Shown here: piece by piece, positions 8,834-19,159 of the stretch | Numbering within the stretch: the stretch's first letter is position 1 | How the letters are laid out: every line of letters begins with the position of its first letter | NCBI RefSeq assembly: GCF_014207935.1 | Contig: NZ_JACHLL010000004.1 | Coordinates: 62,001-126,000 of the forward strand | Direction of reading: 5' to 3' | Source of the DNA: Pseudomonas fluvialis | GTDB lineage: Bacteria; Pseudomonadota; Gammaproteobacteria; Pseudomonadales; Pseudomonadaceae | DNA: 64,000 nucleotides | Position numbers and translations under genes: made by a program | Notes under the pieces: generated by a model | The model's database searches: none | What the model saw: the letters and a program-made list of their open reading frames with translations, nothing else | What the model was told of the DNA's origin: nothing

Positions 8834-9903
8834 CAGCCCTGGCTCAGCAGGGTGCGCAGGTCAAGAATCGCCGCATTGGCGCGGGAGATGTAGTTGGCCA
8901 TCACCAGGGAGTGGTTGGCCAGCACGCCAAAACCGTCGCCATTGAGGATCATCGGGCTCCACATCGGCTCCTGGGTAGCCTCCAGCTCACGGATGATCTG
9001 GCGCAGGCTGACGGTGGCGTTCTTCTTCGCCAGTACGTCGCCGAAATCGACTTCCACGGCGCGCAGCAGGTGCGACAGTGCCCAGGCCTGGCCACGGGCC
9101 TCGTAGAACACGTTGTCGATCTGCAGCCAGGGCGTCTCGATCATTTCCTCGCGCACCTGACCGGTGTTGGCCTGGGTGGCCAGCTGATCGTCCGACAGGT
9201 CGGTATTCAGACGCACGCGACCGACACTGGCCGACAGGCGCTGGGACAGCGAACCAAGGCGGGTAGCCACATCGCCCAGCCAGTTGTTGAGGTTGTCGGC
9301 ACGGGCATAGAACTGTGCATTGCCCTGGGTCGGATCGACCAGCTGGGCCAGGTAGCGATCCAGCGAGACGATGCCCAGGCGGTACTCGGCCTCAGAGGCC
9401 GGCAGTGCCCAGCTCTTGTTGTCGAAATGGAAGCGCGGCTCGGCCTTGCCCAGGTTCGGGTCTTCGGTGGACTGCGACTGCGAGCGGGCGAAGTCCTTGC
9501 GCAGGGCACGGGACATGTCGCGCACCTGCACCAGCACGCCGTATTCCCAGCTGGGCATGTTGTCCAACCAGATGCCCGGCGGGGCCAGGTCGTTGGACAG
9601 GTAGCCACCCGGCTTGTCCAGCAGGGTGCTTGCCACGGTCTTCAGGGTTTCCACCGTGGTGTAGCCGCGCACCAGCTCGCGCTGGGCCTTTTCCGCCGCG
9701 ACCTGGGCATTCTGCTGCACCGGGAACAACTCAGGCTCCTGGCTCCAATACCAGCCGACGACCAGGGCCGCCAGCAGGTAAATGGCCAGGAGGGTGCCGA
9801 GTGCCCGGCTGACCCACAGGCCGCCCAGGTAGCTCTGCACGTCCTCGACCGAATCATCCACCCGTCCGCGAACCTCTTCGCTGCGTTTCTTCCAGTCCAG
9901 CAT
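8833..9903 (-). CDS. DUF2333 family inner-membrane protein
   Basis: A 356-residue protein of unknown function, conserved in pseudomonads. It has one membrane segment near the N terminus (LGTLLAIYLLAALVVGWYW, about residues 35-53) and a long, mostly helical remainder predicted to be periplasmic. The start MLDWKKRSEEV was chosen because AAGGA stands 7 bases upstream of this ATG; a TTG five codons further upstream is less likely. The gene neighbours NUDIX (downstream) and gcbA (divergent, 224 bases between starts), as in P. aeruginosa from memory. I know no experimentally defined role. Confidence 0.85.
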   Translation of the reverse strand: MLDWKKRSEEVRGRVDDSVEDVQSYLGGLWVSRALGTLLAIYLLAALVVGWYWSQEPELFPVQQNAQVAAEKAQRELVRGYTTVETLKTVASTLLDKPGGYLSNDLAPPGIWLDNMPSWEYGVLVQVRDMSRALRKDFARSQSQSTEDPNLGKAEPRFHFDNKSWALPASEAEYRLGIVSLDRYLAQLVDPTQGNAQFYARADNLNNWLGDVATRLGSLSQRLSASVGRVRLNTDLSDDQLATQANTGQVREEMIETPWLQIDNVFYEARGQAWALSHLLRAVEVDFGDVLAKKNATVSLRQIIRELEATQEPMWSPMILNGDGFGVLANHSLVMANYISRANAAILDLRTLLSQG

Positions 9904-10127
9904 GAGCAATTCCTTCAATCACTTGCATGAAAAGAGTGGGTCGCTTGTGGCGACGTTCCCTCACTATAAGGGATGCACGGCGCTGGCGGCAGCGTTGGCG
10001 GACAAACTTAGGGCCGGCGTGGGCCTGGGATAGAAGGGCTGCCGCCCATGACGGGCGGTAGTTTATTGGCGTCAAACAAGTGCTAGCATGCTGCCATCAT
10101 CGCCATTCGAGCGCCCGCATGCGCCCC

Positions 10128-11759
10128 ATGTCCGAACAAGACGATCCGTCCCGCGACCGCCTCAAGCATCACTTCGCCCAGCGAGTGACCAATCAGGCGC
10201 GTCAGGTGCTGGAAGTCTGGCAGCGCCTGCAACGCACGGAATGGAATGCGGCCACCCTGGCCGAGCTGGATGACGCCAGCCTGCGCCTGCTGCGCTATGC
10301 CGAACGTTTCGAGCAGGTGGGCCACAGCCAGCTGGCGCATGCCATCCAGCAATGCGTGGAAGGTGTGCGCGCCAACCGCGGCCGTCTTTCCAGCGATCTG
10401 ATCGGCGAACTCAGCCAACTCATGCAGCGCCTGTCGCGCACCGGCCTGCGCCATGGCGACCAGCTCGAACAGATCGCCTTGCCAGCCCTGCGCAAACCGG
10501 TGTACCTGGCCCTGCAGGACCTGGAGCGCTGCGAGCGACTGGTTCAGCAACTGCATTCCTTTGGCCTCAACGCGATCGGCTGCTCGACCCGCGCCGCCCT
10601 GCTGGCCGCCTGCGAGGAACGCCGCCCGGCCGCCCTGCTCATCGATCTCGATTTCAGTGGTGCCCAGCAGGGTCTGGCCATCGTTCAGGAGTTGCAGAAG
10701 GATCAGGAAAATCGCCTGCCGGTGCTGTTCTGCAGCGATGTCGAAGCCGACACTCCGACACGCCTGGCCGCCATCCGCGTGGGCGGTGAAGACTTTTTCT
10801 GTGGCAGCGTCGACGCCTCCAGCCTGCTCGAACGCATCGAACAGCTAACCCACAGCACCCATGACGACCCCTTCCGCGTGCTGGTGGTGGACGACTCCCG
10901 CGCCCAGTCGACCCATGCCGAGATGGTCCTCAACAGCGCCGGCATCATCACCCGCACGCTGAACAACCCGATCGAGACCCTCGACGCGCTGGCCGAATTC
11001 CAGCCGGACCTGATCATCCTCGACATGTACATGCCCGACTGCCAGGGTCCCGAGCTGGCCAAGGTGATTCGCCAGCATGAGCGCCATGTCAGCGTGCCGA
11101 TCATCTTCCTCTCCGCCGAGGAAGACCTGGACAAGCAGCTCGATGCCATGAGCGAAGGCGGTGACGACTTCCTCACCAAACCGATCAAGCCGCGCCACCT
11201 GATCGCCACCGTGCGCACCCGCGCCGCCCGCGCACGCAGCCTCAAGGCACGCATGGTGCGCGATAGCCTGACGGGTCTGTACAACCACACGCATACCCTG
11301 CAACTGCTGGAAGACGCTTGTCGCCGCGGCCAGCGCAGCGGCATGCCGGTCAGCTTTGCCATGCTCGACATCGACCACTTCAAGAAGGTCAACGACACCC
11401 ACGGCCACCCCATGGGCGACCGGGTGATCAAGAGCCTGGCGCTGTTCCTCAAGCAGCGCCTGCGCAAGACCGACCACATAGGCCGCTACGGCGGTGAAGA
11501 ATTCGCCGTGGTGCTGCCCGATACCGACCAGCACACCGCCTGGCGCCTGCTCGACGAGATTCGTCAGCGTTTCGCCGAAATCCACTTCCCCACCGGCAAG
11601 CAGGAACTGCACTGCACCTTCAGTAGCGGTATCGCCGAGCTGGAAAGCGGCCTCGATTCCCGGGCACTGTCCAAGCGCGCCGACGAAGCGCTGTACGTCA
11701 GCAAGCACGGCGGGCGTAACCGCGTGTCGATCTTCCAGGGCGAGCCGACCCTGTCATAA
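10128..11759 (+). CDS. gcbA: Response regulator with two receiver domains and GGDEF output
   Basis: A 543-residue diguanylate cyclase. An N-terminal helical, HPt-like region (~1-115) is followed by a degenerate receiver (~125-240; keeps LLIDLDF but lacks the acidic pair), an intact receiver (~245-360; VVDDSRAQS, LDMYMPD, TKPI) and a GGDEF domain (~375-540). The active site RYGGEEF and the I-site RKTD, five residues before it, are intact. The position matches PA4843, the homologue of the biofilm protein GcbA, and this supports the name. The start is uncertain: ATGs at 10119 and 10128 both lack a strong Shine-Dalgarno. The next gene is a chemoreceptor. Confidence 0.8.
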   Translation: MSEQDDPSRDRLKHHFAQRVTNQARQVLEVWQRLQRTEWNAATLAELDDASLRLLRYAERFEQVGHSQLAHAIQQCVEGVRANRGRLSSDLIGELSQLMQRLSRTGLRHGDQLEQIALPALRKPVYLALQDLERCERLVQQLHSFGLNAIGCSTRAALLAACEERRPAALLIDLDFSGAQQGLAIVQELQKDQENRLPVLFCSDVEADTPTRLAAIRVGGEDFFCGSVDASSLLERIEQLTHSTHDDPFRVLVVDDSRAQSTHAEMVLNSAGIITRTLNNPIETLDALAEFQPDLIILDMYMPDCQGPELAKVIRQHERHVSVPIIFLSAEEDLDKQLDAMSEGGDDFLTKPIKPRHLIATVRTRAARARSLKARMVRDSLTGLYNHTHTLQLLEDACRRGQRSGMPVSFAMLDIDHFKKVNDTHGHPMGDRVIKSLALFLKQRLRKTDHIGRYGGEEFAVVLPDTDQHTAWRLLDEIRQRFAEIHFPTGKQELHCTFSSGIAELESGLDSRALSKRADEALYVSKHGGRNRVSIFQGEPTLS

Positions 11760-11782
11760 AAGCGCAACCGTACCGCCATAAA
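11751..11782 (+). promoter_or_regulatory. Candidate Pho-box promoter of the CtpL-like gene
   Basis: CTGTCATAAA at 11751-11760 matches the first half of a PhoB box exactly; the second half, 11 bases on, is poor (gcgcaac). A possible -10 CATAAA lies at 11777-11782. The element overlaps the gcbA stop codon. CtpL of P. aeruginosa is linked to phosphate taxis, which motivates the call. Confidence 0.35.
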
Positions 11783-11817
11783 TTACGTGAAGAAATTCAC
11801 AACCGCGGTACCACGCC

Positions 11818-13773
11818 ATGCGCCTCAAAACCCTGACCAACCTCACCACGGTTTTGTTGATTACAGCCTGCGCGGCCCTTGGCGCCACCCTCTGGTGGTC
11901 GCAGCAGGCACTGCAGCAGCCCTATCAGCTGATGAGTCGCTACCTCAACCTGTCGCAGCGCTTCCAGCAGGAAGTCGCCGACAACATCCAGGCCTACCTG
12001 CGCAGCGGCGACGCCCTGCGCCACCAGGCCGCTACCCGCGCCATCGAGCAACTGGGCAGCGACCTGGATGCCCTGCCAGCCGACCTGCAAGGTGGCGTGC
12101 GCAATCAGCTTGAGCAACTCCAGCAGTTCAGCGCCAATGAACTGCTGGCGGCCGGCAAGCTCTCTGGCAATGCTCAGGGCCTGCTCCTGCAGGCCGAACG
12201 GGAGATGGCCGGCAGCCTCAGTCAGCTGGGCCGCTATGTCACCAGCAGCACCAGCGCAGAAGCCGCACGCTACACCGAACCACTGCAACGAGGCGGCCTG
12301 CTGTTACTGCAACTGGCCCACCAGCGCGAACTCTATGTCGAGCAAGGCCAGGGCCCGCAATTGGCGGAGGTGCAGCGCTCACTCAAGTTGCTCGAACAGC
12401 TGAGTCGCGACCTCGAAGCGCTGCCACTGCTCGGCGTGCTGGAAGAGTCCGGCGGCAACAACTTCGCCGCCATGCTCGGTCTGGCCGACGAGCAGGAACA
12501 GACCGCCAGCGACCAGGGCATCGGGCTCAAACACGAGCTGGCGGCCCTGATTCAGCGTTATCCCGGCGAACTCGAACGTACCCGCCAGCTGATTACGGCG
12601 CGCCATGATCTGGCCGACGCCAGCCGTCAGCAGATCGACAGCCTGCAGCAGGCCCTGGCGGCGCTGGAGCCCGCCGTACGTGACGAACACCAGCGCATTC
12701 AGGGTGAAGTCCGCCTGCTACAAGGCTGCGTGATCGCCCTGCTATTGCTCATTGCCATTAGCATCGACACCCTGCAGCGCCGCCTGACCCGCGTACTGGA
12801 GCGTCTGGTACCCCAGCTGTCGAGCTGGGCCGCCGGGCATTTCGGCCAGAACGTCGGCCTGCAGGCGCAGACCACCGAAATGCGCGCCATTGAGGACTCC
12901 CTCAACCAGCTGCGCGACTATCTGGTCGGACTGGTCGGCAGCATTCGCCTGCATGCCGAGCAGGTCGCTGGCAGCAGCCACAGCCTGGCGCACCTGAGCG
13001 ACGGTCTGCACCAGGGCGCCGAGCGCCAGGTGGCTGACACAGCACAGATCCGCGATGCCCTCGGAGAGCTGGAACAAACCATCCAGCAGGTTGCCAGCGA
13101 TGCCAGCCAGACCGCACAGGCCAGCCAGGAGGCCGACCGCGCCGCCCTGCACAGCCAGCAGGTGATCAGCCAGAGCCTGGCCGGCCTGTACCAACTGGTC
13201 GAGCAGGTGCAGGGCAATGCCCAGTCCATCGAACAACTGGCCGGCGAAACCGCCGCCATCGAACAGGTGCTCACCGTGATTCGCGGCGTGGCCGAACAGA
13301 CCAACCTGCTGGCCCTCAATGCCGCCATCGAGGCCGCCCGCGCCGGCGAGATGGGCCGCGGTTTTGCCGTGGTCGCCGAGGAGGTCCGCTCGCTGGCTCA
13401 GCGCACCACCCTGGCGACCAGCGAGATCCAGCAGTTGATCGACCGCCTGCAGCAAGCCGCCCGCCAGTCGGTGGACGCCATGCGCATCCAAGTCGAACAG
13501 GCCAGCAGCACCGCCCAACAGGCGGCCAGTGCCGACGGCGCGCTGGATGCAGTGGTCAAGGCCATCCGCACCATCGCCGACAATGCCTCGCGCATTGCCG
13601 AAGCCACCGCCCAGCAGGGCGGCGCCGCCAGCGAGATCCGCGGGCACAGCCAGCGCATCCACCAGCTGGGTGGCGACAACCTGAAACACATCAGCGCCAG
13701 CCGCCAGCAAGGCGCGCAACTGCAAGATCTCAGCGGCGAGCTGCGCACCGCCGTGCAGGCCTTTCAGGTCTGA
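11818..13773 (+). CDS. ctpL: Methyl-accepting chemotaxis protein, CtpL-like
   Basis: A 651-residue transmembrane chemoreceptor. TM1 is at residues ~8-26; a long, Gln-rich, helical periplasmic domain of about 270 residues follows, the size of a helical bimodular sensor; TM2 is at ~303-320. Next come a HAMP-like linker (~322-380) and the signalling hairpin, whose tip reads [22 protein letters not shown] (about residues 491-512). It should control the CheA kinase. The position between the GGDEF regulator and dsbD matches PA4844 (ctpL), hence the symbol; the ligand cannot be proven from sequence. The leader holds nested inverted repeats (gtaccgc/gcggtac and gtgaa-GAAA-ttcac) that end 7 bases before the ATG. 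Confidence 0.82.
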   Translation: MRLKTLTNLTTVLLITACAALGATLWWSQQALQQPYQLMSRYLNLSQRFQQEVADNIQAYLRSGDALRHQAATRAIEQLGSDLDALPADLQGGVRNQLEQLQQFSANELLAAGKLSGNAQGLLLQAEREMAGSLSQLGRYVTSSTSAEAARYTEPLQRGGLLLLQLAHQRELYVEQGQGPQLAEVQRSLKLLEQLSRDLEALPLLGVLEESGGNNFAAMLGLADEQEQTASDQGIGLKHELAALIQRYPGELERTRQLITARHDLADASRQQIDSLQQALAALEPAVRDEHQRIQGEVRLLQGCVIALLLLIAISIDTLQRRLTRVLERLVPQLSSWAAGHFGQNVGLQAQTTEMRAIEDSLNQLRDYLVGLVGSIRLHAEQVAGSSHSLAHLSDGLHQGAERQVADTAQIRDALGELEQTIQQVASDASQTAQASQEADRAALHSQQVISQSLAGLYQLVEQVQGNAQSIEQLAGETAAIEQVLTVIRGVAEQTNLLALNAAIEAARAGEMGRGFAVVAEEVRSLAQRTTLATSEIQQLIDRLQQAARQSVDAMRIQVEQASSTAQQAASADGALDAVVKAIRTIADNASRIAEATAQQGGAASEIRGHSQRIHQLGGDNLKHISASRQQGAQLQDLSGELRTAVQAFQV

Positions 13774-13869
13774 CCACCCAGACCAGCGAAACAACCGCTT
13801 GCAGGCGGAACCTGCAGGCGGCGAGCGGCTCCGTTATCATGGCCACTTTCTGCAGTTCCGAGACTGTCC

Positions 13870-15672
13870 ATGCGCCGCCTGCTGCCGTTCCTGCTCCTGT
13901 TGCTGTGCCTGCCCGCCAGTGCCGGCCTGTTCGATCCGCGCCCCTCTGCCGAGCTGGGCGCCGCCCTGAACAACAGCCGCGATTTCCTGCCGGTGGCCGA
14001 AGCCTTCGTGCCGAGCCTAGTTGAGCGCACAGCCAGCTCCGTCAAGCTGCGCTTCGTCAATGCCGAAGGCTACTACCTCTACCGTCACCGCTTCAGCGTC
14101 AAGAGCGAGCCAACCGGCATTGCCCTCGGCGAACTGCAGCTGCCGGCCGGAAAGCACAAGCAGGATGAGTACTTCGGTGATGTCGAGGTCTACTACGGCG
14201 TGCTCGACCTGGAAGTACCGCTGCCGCCTGGAAACGATCAGGCCTTTACCCTGCTGCTGACCTACCAGGGCTGCGCTGACAAGGGCCTGTGCTATCCACC
14301 GGAAACCGCACGCCTGGCCATTCCGGCTGCTGCCGGAAGCAGCCCGGCGACCACAACCGCCACGCCTGACAGCGCCCCCGTCGGCAGCAGCACCTATCCC
14401 ACAGCACTCAGCTGGCATGAGTTACTGCTGTTCTTCCTCGCCGGACTTGGTCTGACCTTCACGCCCTGCGTACTGCCGATGCTGCCGATCCTTTCAGGCG
14501 TGGTACTGCGCGGACAGATCGGCGGCCTGCGCGGCTTCAGCCTGTCGCTGAGCTATGTGATCGCCATGGCCGCCAGCTTTGCCGTGCTGGGCGCGCTCAT
14601 GGGTCTGTTCGGTGCCGAGCTCAACCTGCAGGCCCGTCTGCAGTCGCCGTGGGTGCTGATTCCCTTCGCCGCCTTCTTTGCCGCGTTCGCCCTGGCCATG
14701 TTCGGCCTGTACGAACTGCGTCTGCCGCATTTCCTCAGTGCTCCGCTCGATCGCCTGGCCGGCAATACCCGTGGCGGCTCGCTGTGGGGCGCGGCCCTGC
14801 TGGGCGTGCTCTCCAGCCTGCTGGTCAGCCCCTGCGTGTCAGCCCCACTGGCCGGCGCCCTGCTCTACATCAGCGCGAGCGGCGATGCCTTCGGCGGCAG
14901 CCTCAAACTGTTCCTTCTGGGGCTGGGTATGGGCGCGCCGCTGGTGTTGTTCGCCACCGGCGGCGGCACCCTGCTGCCAAAGTCCGGTGCCTGGATGGTG
15001 GCCGTGCGCAATACCTTTGGCGTGCTGTTGCTGGCGGTGGCCCTGTGGTTGCTGGAACGCGTGTTGCCGGCCTCTCTGAGTCTGGCCCTGTGGGGTGTGC
15101 TGGCCGGTGGCGTGGCGCTGTGGCTGGGCGCCCTGGAATTCACCCTGAAAACCCATCGACAGAAGCTGGCCCAACTGCTCGGCCTGATGCTGCTGGTTTA
15201 CGCCCTGGCGGCATGGGTCGGCGCTCTGCGCGGTGAAACCGATCCGCTGCGCCCACTGGGCACGCTCGGTCAAACCGCTATCAACAGCCCTGCGGCCAAA
15301 ACCGAACACTGGCAAACCATCACCACACCTGCCGAGCTGAGTACCGCGCTGGCGGCCGCCAAGGCGGCCAACCAGCCACTGCTGCTGGACTGGTACGCCG
15401 ACTGGTGCATCAGCTGCAAGGTGATCGAACGCGAAGTACTGAACGCCCCCGAAGTCACCGCGCAACTGGGCGATTACCGCCTGATCCGTTTCGACATGAG
15501 CGCCAGCAACGCCGAGCAACGCGCCCTGCTCGATGGTTATCAGCTGTTCGGCCCACCCGCCATCCTGTTTTTCGCGCCCAACGGTGACGAATGGCGGGAT
15601 TTGCGTGTCGTAGGTGAAGTCGATGCGCCGGAATTCGCCCGGCGCCTGCAGGCTGCGGCCGGCAAACGCTGA
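13870..15672 (+). CDS. dsbD: Thiol:disulfide interchange protein DsbD
   Basis: A 600-residue inner-membrane reductase that moves electrons from cytosolic thioredoxin to periplasmic DsbC, DsbG and cytochrome c maturation proteins. A signal peptide (residues 1-18) precedes the alpha domain, with Cys135 and Cys141 in CADKGLCYP. Eight membrane helices hold Cys200 (TFTPCVLPM) and Cys322 (SPCVSAPL). The C-terminal thioredoxin-like domain carries C513-I-S-C516 in DWYADWCISCK. All three redox Cys pairs are intact. A TATCAT hexamer at 13835-13840 may be the -10. It precedes aroQ, as in other pseudomonads (dipZ). Confidence 0.95.
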   Translation: MRRLLPFLLLLLCLPASAGLFDPRPSAELGAALNNSRDFLPVAEAFVPSLVERTASSVKLRFVNAEGYYLYRHRFSVKSEPTGIALGELQLPAGKHKQDEYFGDVEVYYGVLDLEVPLPPGNDQAFTLLLTYQGCADKGLCYPPETARLAIPAAAGSSPATTTATPDSAPVGSSTYPTALSWHELLLFFLAGLGLTFTPCVLPMLPILSGVVLRGQIGGLRGFSLSLSYVIAMAASFAVLGALMGLFGAELNLQARLQSPWVLIPFAAFFAAFALAMFGLYELRLPHFLSAPLDRLAGNTRGGSLWGAALLGVLSSLLVSPCVSAPLAGALLYISASGDAFGGSLKLFLLGLGMGAPLVLFATGGGTLLPKSGAWMVAVRNTFGVLLLAVALWLLERVLPASLSLALWGVLAGGVALWLGALEFTLKTHRQKLAQLLGLMLLVYALAAWVGALRGETDPLRPLGTLGQTAINSPAAKTEHWQTITTPAELSTALAAAKAANQPLLLDWYADWCISCKVIEREVLNAPEVTAQLGDYRLIRFDMSASNAEQRALLDGYQLFGPPAILFFAPNGDEWRDLRVVGEVDAPEFARRLQAAAGKR

Positions 15673-15722
15673 GCAAAGCGTCATGCAATTGCCGTAATCG
15701 GCAGGCATCGTGTCGACAACTG

Positions 15723-15751
15723 CTGACAACTTAGGCGTCTTTCGGCATAGT
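15723..15751 (+). promoter_or_regulatory. Sigma-70 promoter of aroQ-accB-accC
   Basis: CTGACA (15723-15728) and CATAGT (15746-15751) are separated by 17 bases, which fits a sigma-70 promoter. Transcription would start near 15758, about 60 bases before aroQ. No other promoter is apparent before accB or accC. Confidence 0.5.
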
Positions 15752-15817
15752 CGCGCCATTCCATGACGGACTGGCCAACGCTGCCAGGCTGGCTGCCAAT
15801 AAGAAGGACAACGACAC

Positions 15818-16261
15818 ATGGCCACCTTTCTGGTGCTGCACGGCCCCAATCTGAACCTGCTGGGCACCCGCGAGCCCGACAAGTACGGCTCCACCACCCT
15901 GGAGCAGATCAACCTCGATCTGGAGCGGCGCGCCCGTGAAGCCGGCCATCACCTGCTTTATCTCCAAAGCAATGCCGAATACGAATTGATCGAGCGCATC
16001 CACGCCGCGCGCGGCGAAGGTGTGGACTTCATCCTGATCAATCCGGCGGCTTTTACCCACACCAGCGTCGCCCTACGTGACGCATTGCTCGCAGTGAGCA
16101 TCCCATTCATCGAAGTGCACCTGTCGAACGTGCACAAACGCGAACCTTTCCGTCATCACTCCTACTTCTCGGACGTTGCCGTGGGAGTGATCTGCGGGCT
16201 CGGGGCCACTGGCTACCGCCTCGCCCTGGAAGCCGCAATCGAACAACTTCAACGCCCCTGA
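15818..16261 (+). CDS. aroQ: Type II 3-dehydroquinate dehydratase
   Basis: A 147-residue enzyme of the shikimate pathway that dehydrates 3-dehydroquinate to 3-dehydroshikimate and forms a dodecamer in the cytosol. Seen are [17 protein letters not shown] with the active-site Arg and Tyr, [16 protein letters not shown], and [15 protein letters not shown] with the catalytic His and substrate-binding residues. The length is standard. An AAGGA Shine-Dalgarno precedes the start. It sits 20 bases before accB, an arrangement common in gamma-proteobacteria. Confidence 0.96.
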   Translation: MATFLVLHGPNLNLLGTREPDKYGSTTLEQINLDLERRAREAGHHLLYLQSNAEYELIERIHAARGEGVDFILINPAAFTHTSVALRDALLAVSIPFIEVHLSNVHKREPFRHHSYFSDVAVGVICGLGATGYRLALEAAIEQLQRP

Positions 16262-16281
16262 CCTCACCGGGAGTGACCTTT

Positions 16282-16743
16282 ATGGATATTCGCAAAGTCA
16301 AGAAACTGATCGAACTGCTGGAAGAATCCGGCATCGACGAGCTGGAGATTCGCGAAGGCGAAGAGTCCGTGCGCATCAGCCGCCACAGCAAGCAGGCCTT
16401 CGTGCAACAGCCGATGTATGCCGCCGCGCCGGCCCCGGTTGCTGCTCCGGCAGCCCCGGCTCCGGTAGTAGCCGCAGCTGACGCCGCGCCTGCCGCCGCC
16501 AAGCTGAACGGCAGCGTGGTGCGCTCTCCGATGGTCGGCACCTTCTACCGCGCCGCCTCGCCAACCTCGGCCAACTTCGCCGAAGTAGGCCAGAGCGTGA
16601 AGAAAGGCGACATCCTCTGCATCGTCGAAGCCATGAAGATGATGAACCACATCGAGGCAGAGAGCAGTGGCGTGATCGAGTCCATCCTGGTCGACAACGG
16701 CCAGCCGGTGGAATACGACCAGCCGCTGTTCACCATCGTCTGA
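16282..16743 (+). CDS. accB: Biotin carboxyl carrier protein of acetyl-CoA carboxylase
   Basis: A 153-residue carrier subunit of acetyl-CoA carboxylase, the first committed step of fatty acid synthesis. The N-terminal helix ([19 protein letters not shown]) is followed by an Ala/Pro-rich linker (~45-75) and the biotinyl domain with EAMKMM, in which Lys119 is the biotinylation site. The ATG at 16282 gives the canonical N terminus; a GTG three codons upstream is not needed. accC follows 16 bases later. Confidence 0.97.
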   Translation: MDIRKVKKLIELLEESGIDELEIREGEESVRISRHSKQAFVQQPMYAAAPAPVAAPAAPAPVVAAADAAPAAAKLNGSVVRSPMVGTFYRAASPTSANFAEVGQSVKKGDILCIVEAMKMMNHIEAESSGVIESILVDNGQPVEYDQPLFTIV

Positions 16744-16759
16744 TTCGCGGGAGCCTGCG

Positions 16760-18109
16760 ATGCTGGAAAAAGTCCTGATTGCCAACCGTGGCGAGATCGC
16801 CCTGCGCATTCTGCGCGCCTGCAAAGAGCTGGGCATCAAGACGGTAGCCGTGCACTCCACCGCCGACCGCGAGCTGATGCACCTGTCGCTGGCCGATGAG
16901 TCGGTGTGCATTGGCCCGGCCCCGGCGGCCAAGTCCTACCTGAACATCCCGGCGATCATTGCCGCCGCCGAGGTCACTGGCGCCACCGCCATTCACCCAG
17001 GCTACGGCTTTCTCGCCGAAAACGCCGACTTTGCCGAGCAGGTGGAGAACTCCGGCTTCGCCTTTATCGGCCCGAAAGCCGACACCATTCGCCTGATGGG
17101 CGACAAGGTGTCGGCCAAGGAAGCCATGATCAAGTCGGGTGTGCCGGTAGTGCCGGGCTCCGACGGCCCGTTGCCGGAAGATGAGGAAGAAGCGCTGCGC
17201 ATTGCCCGCGAAGTGGGTTATCCGGTGATCATCAAGGCCGCCGGCGGCGGCGGTGGTCGCGGCATGCGCGTCGTGCACCACGAAGAAGACCTGATCAAGT
17301 CGGCGCGTCTGACCCGCACCGAAGCCGGTGCCGCGTTTGGCAACGAGATGGTCTACCTAGAAAAATTTCTGACCAACCCGCGCCACGTTGAAGTGCAGGT
17401 ACTCTCCGACGGCCAGGGCAACGCCATCCACCTGGGTGATCGCGACTGCTCGCTGCAGCGCCGTCACCAGAAGGTCCTGGAAGAAGCCCCAGCCCCGGGC
17501 ATCGATGAAAAGGCCCGTGCCGAAGTACTCAAACGCTGCGTCGATGCCTGCGTCGAGATCGGCTACCGCGGCGCCGGCACCTTCGAGTTCCTCTATGAGA
17601 ACGGCCGTTTCTACTTCATCGAGATGAACACCCGCGTGCAGGTCGAGCATCCGGTCACCGAAATGGTCACCGGCATCGACATCGTCAAGGAGATGCTGCG
17701 CATCGCCGGTGGCGCCAAGCTGTCGATCAAGCAGGAAGATGTGGTGATCCGCGGCCATGCCCTGGAATGCCGGATCAACGCCGAGGACCCGGACAACTTC
17801 ATGCCCAGCCCCGGCAAGATCAAGCACTATCACGCCCCGGGCGGCAACGGCATCCGCGTCGACTCGCACGTGTACAGTGACTATGTGGTGCCGCCGAACT
17901 ATGACTCGCTGATCGGCAAGCTGATTGCCTACGGCAAGGATCGTGACGAAGCAATGGCGCGCATGCGCAATGCCCTCGACGAGATCGTGGTCGACGGCAT
18001 CAAGACCAACATCCCGCTGCATCGCGACCTGGTTCGCGACAAGGGTTTCTGCAAGGGTGGCATCAACATCCACTATCTGGAAAAGAAACTCGGCATGGAC
18101 AAGCACTGA
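16760..18109 (+). CDS. accC: Acetyl-CoA carboxylase, biotin carboxylase subunit
   Basis: A 449-residue ATP-grasp enzyme that carboxylates the biotin on AccB using bicarbonate and ATP. It begins [19 protein letters not shown], has the glycine-rich ATP-binding loop [12 protein letters not shown], and the catalytic signature [15 protein letters not shown]. Length and motifs are those of a fully active subunit. It is the last gene of the aroQ-accBC unit; a 12-bp perfect hairpin follows the stop codon. Confidence 0.98.
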   Translation: MLEKVLIANRGEIALRILRACKELGIKTVAVHSTADRELMHLSLADESVCIGPAPAAKSYLNIPAIIAAAEVTGATAIHPGYGFLAENADFAEQVENSGFAFIGPKADTIRLMGDKVSAKEAMIKSGVPVVPGSDGPLPEDEEEALRIAREVGYPVIIKAAGGGGGRGMRVVHHEEDLIKSARLTRTEAGAAFGNEMVYLEKFLTNPRHVEVQVLSDGQGNAIHLGDRDCSLQRRHQKVLEEAPAPGIDEKARAEVLKRCVDACVEIGYRGAGTFEFLYENGRFYFIEMNTRVQVEHPVTEMVTGIDIVKEMLRIAGGAKLSIKQEDVVIRGHALECRINAEDPDNFMPSPGKIKHYHAPGGNGIRVDSHVYSDYVVPPNYDSLIGKLIAYGKDRDEAMARMRNALDEIVVDGIKTNIPLHRDLVRDKGFCKGGINIHYLEKKLGMDKH

Positions 18110-18126
18110 GCCTGCTCCATCCACCA

Positions 18127-18154
18127 ACAAGGGCTGCCAACCGGCAGCCCTTGT
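18127..18154 (+). terminator. Terminator hairpin after accC
   Basis: Perfect 12-bp inverted repeat (acaagggctgcc / ggcagcccttgt) with a 4-base loop, followed by a T-rich stretch (cgtttg). It lies 18 bases after the accC stop codon and ends that transcript. Confidence 0.75.
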
Positions 18155-18235
18155 CGTTTGTGCCCGCTGCGCCCCTCAAGTAAGCTTGCCCACTTTTCGC
18201 CCAAGCCCCATTTCCCTGCGTCTTCGAGGTCTGCC

Positions 18236-19114
18236 ATGCCCTGGTTACAAGTCCGTCTTGCCATTACTCCGGAACAGGCAGAAACCTACGAAGACGCCCT
18301 GCTGGAAGTCGGCGCCGTATCGGTGACCTTCATGGACGCCGAAGACCAGCCCATTTTCGAGCCTGACCTGGGCACTACCCCGCTGTGGTCGCACACGCAC
18401 CTGCTCGCCCTGTTCGAGGCCGACACCGACCCGGACAACCTGGTCGCCCACCTGCAACTGCTGACCGGCGGTGAACTGCCGCAGCACCAGATCGAGCAGA
18501 TAGAGGATCAGGACTGGGAACGCAGCTGGATGGACAATTTCCAGCCAATGCGCTTCGGTCAGCGCCTGTGGATTGTGCCCAGCTGGCACGAGGCACCGGA
18601 ACCGGAGGCGGTCAACCTGCTGCTCGATCCGGGCCTGGCCTTCGGCACCGGCACCCACCCGACCACCTCGCTGTGCCTGCAGTGGCTCGACGGCCAGGCG
18701 CTGGAAGGCTGCACCGTGCTGGATTTCGGCTGCGGCTCGGGCATCCTGGCCATCGCCGCCCTGCTGCTGGGCGCCGAGCGCGCCGTCGGTACCGATATCG
18801 ACCCGCAGGCCCTGGAAGCCTCGCGTGACAATGCCGGACGCAACGGCATCGCCGCCGAGCGCTTCCCGCTCTATCTGCCAGGCGACATGCCGGCCGGCAC
18901 CTACGACGTGGTGGTGGCCAACATCCTCGCCGGCCCGTTGGTGCAGCTGGCACCGACCATCAGTGCCCATGTCCGCCCAGGCGGCCGCCTGGCTCTGTCC
19001 GGCATCCTCGCCGAACAGGCCGACGAGGTGCGTGCCGCCTACTCGGACCTGTTCGAGCTGGACCCGACCGCCGTACAGGACGGCTGGGTCCGCATCAGCG
19101 GCGTGCGCCGCTGA
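18236..19114 (+). CDS. prmA: Ribosomal protein L11 methyltransferase
   Basis: A 292-residue SAM-dependent methyltransferase that trimethylates ribosomal protein L11. An N-terminal L11-recognition domain ([16 protein letters not shown]) is followed by the SAM-binding motif [19 protein letters not shown] (near residue 162), GTDIDPQAL and the VANILAGPL segment. The ATG at 18236 matches the family start; the 26 codons upstream in frame are untypical. It is located between accC and the DUF3426 gene, as in P. aeruginosa. Confidence 0.95.
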   Translation: MPWLQVRLAITPEQAETYEDALLEVGAVSVTFMDAEDQPIFEPDLGTTPLWSHTHLLALFEADTDPDNLVAHLQLLTGGELPQHQIEQIEDQDWERSWMDNFQPMRFGQRLWIVPSWHEAPEPEAVNLLLDPGLAFGTGTHPTTSLCLQWLDGQALEGCTVLDFGCGSGILAIAALLLGAERAVGTDIDPQALEASRDNAGRNGIAAERFPLYLPGDMPAGTYDVVVANILAGPLVQLAPTISAHVRPGGRLALSGILAEQADEVRAAYSDLFELDPTAVQDGWVRISGVRR

Positions 19115-19159
19115 GCGGCTTTTGGTTAGACTAGCGCCCAGCTTGATAGGGACAGCCGC

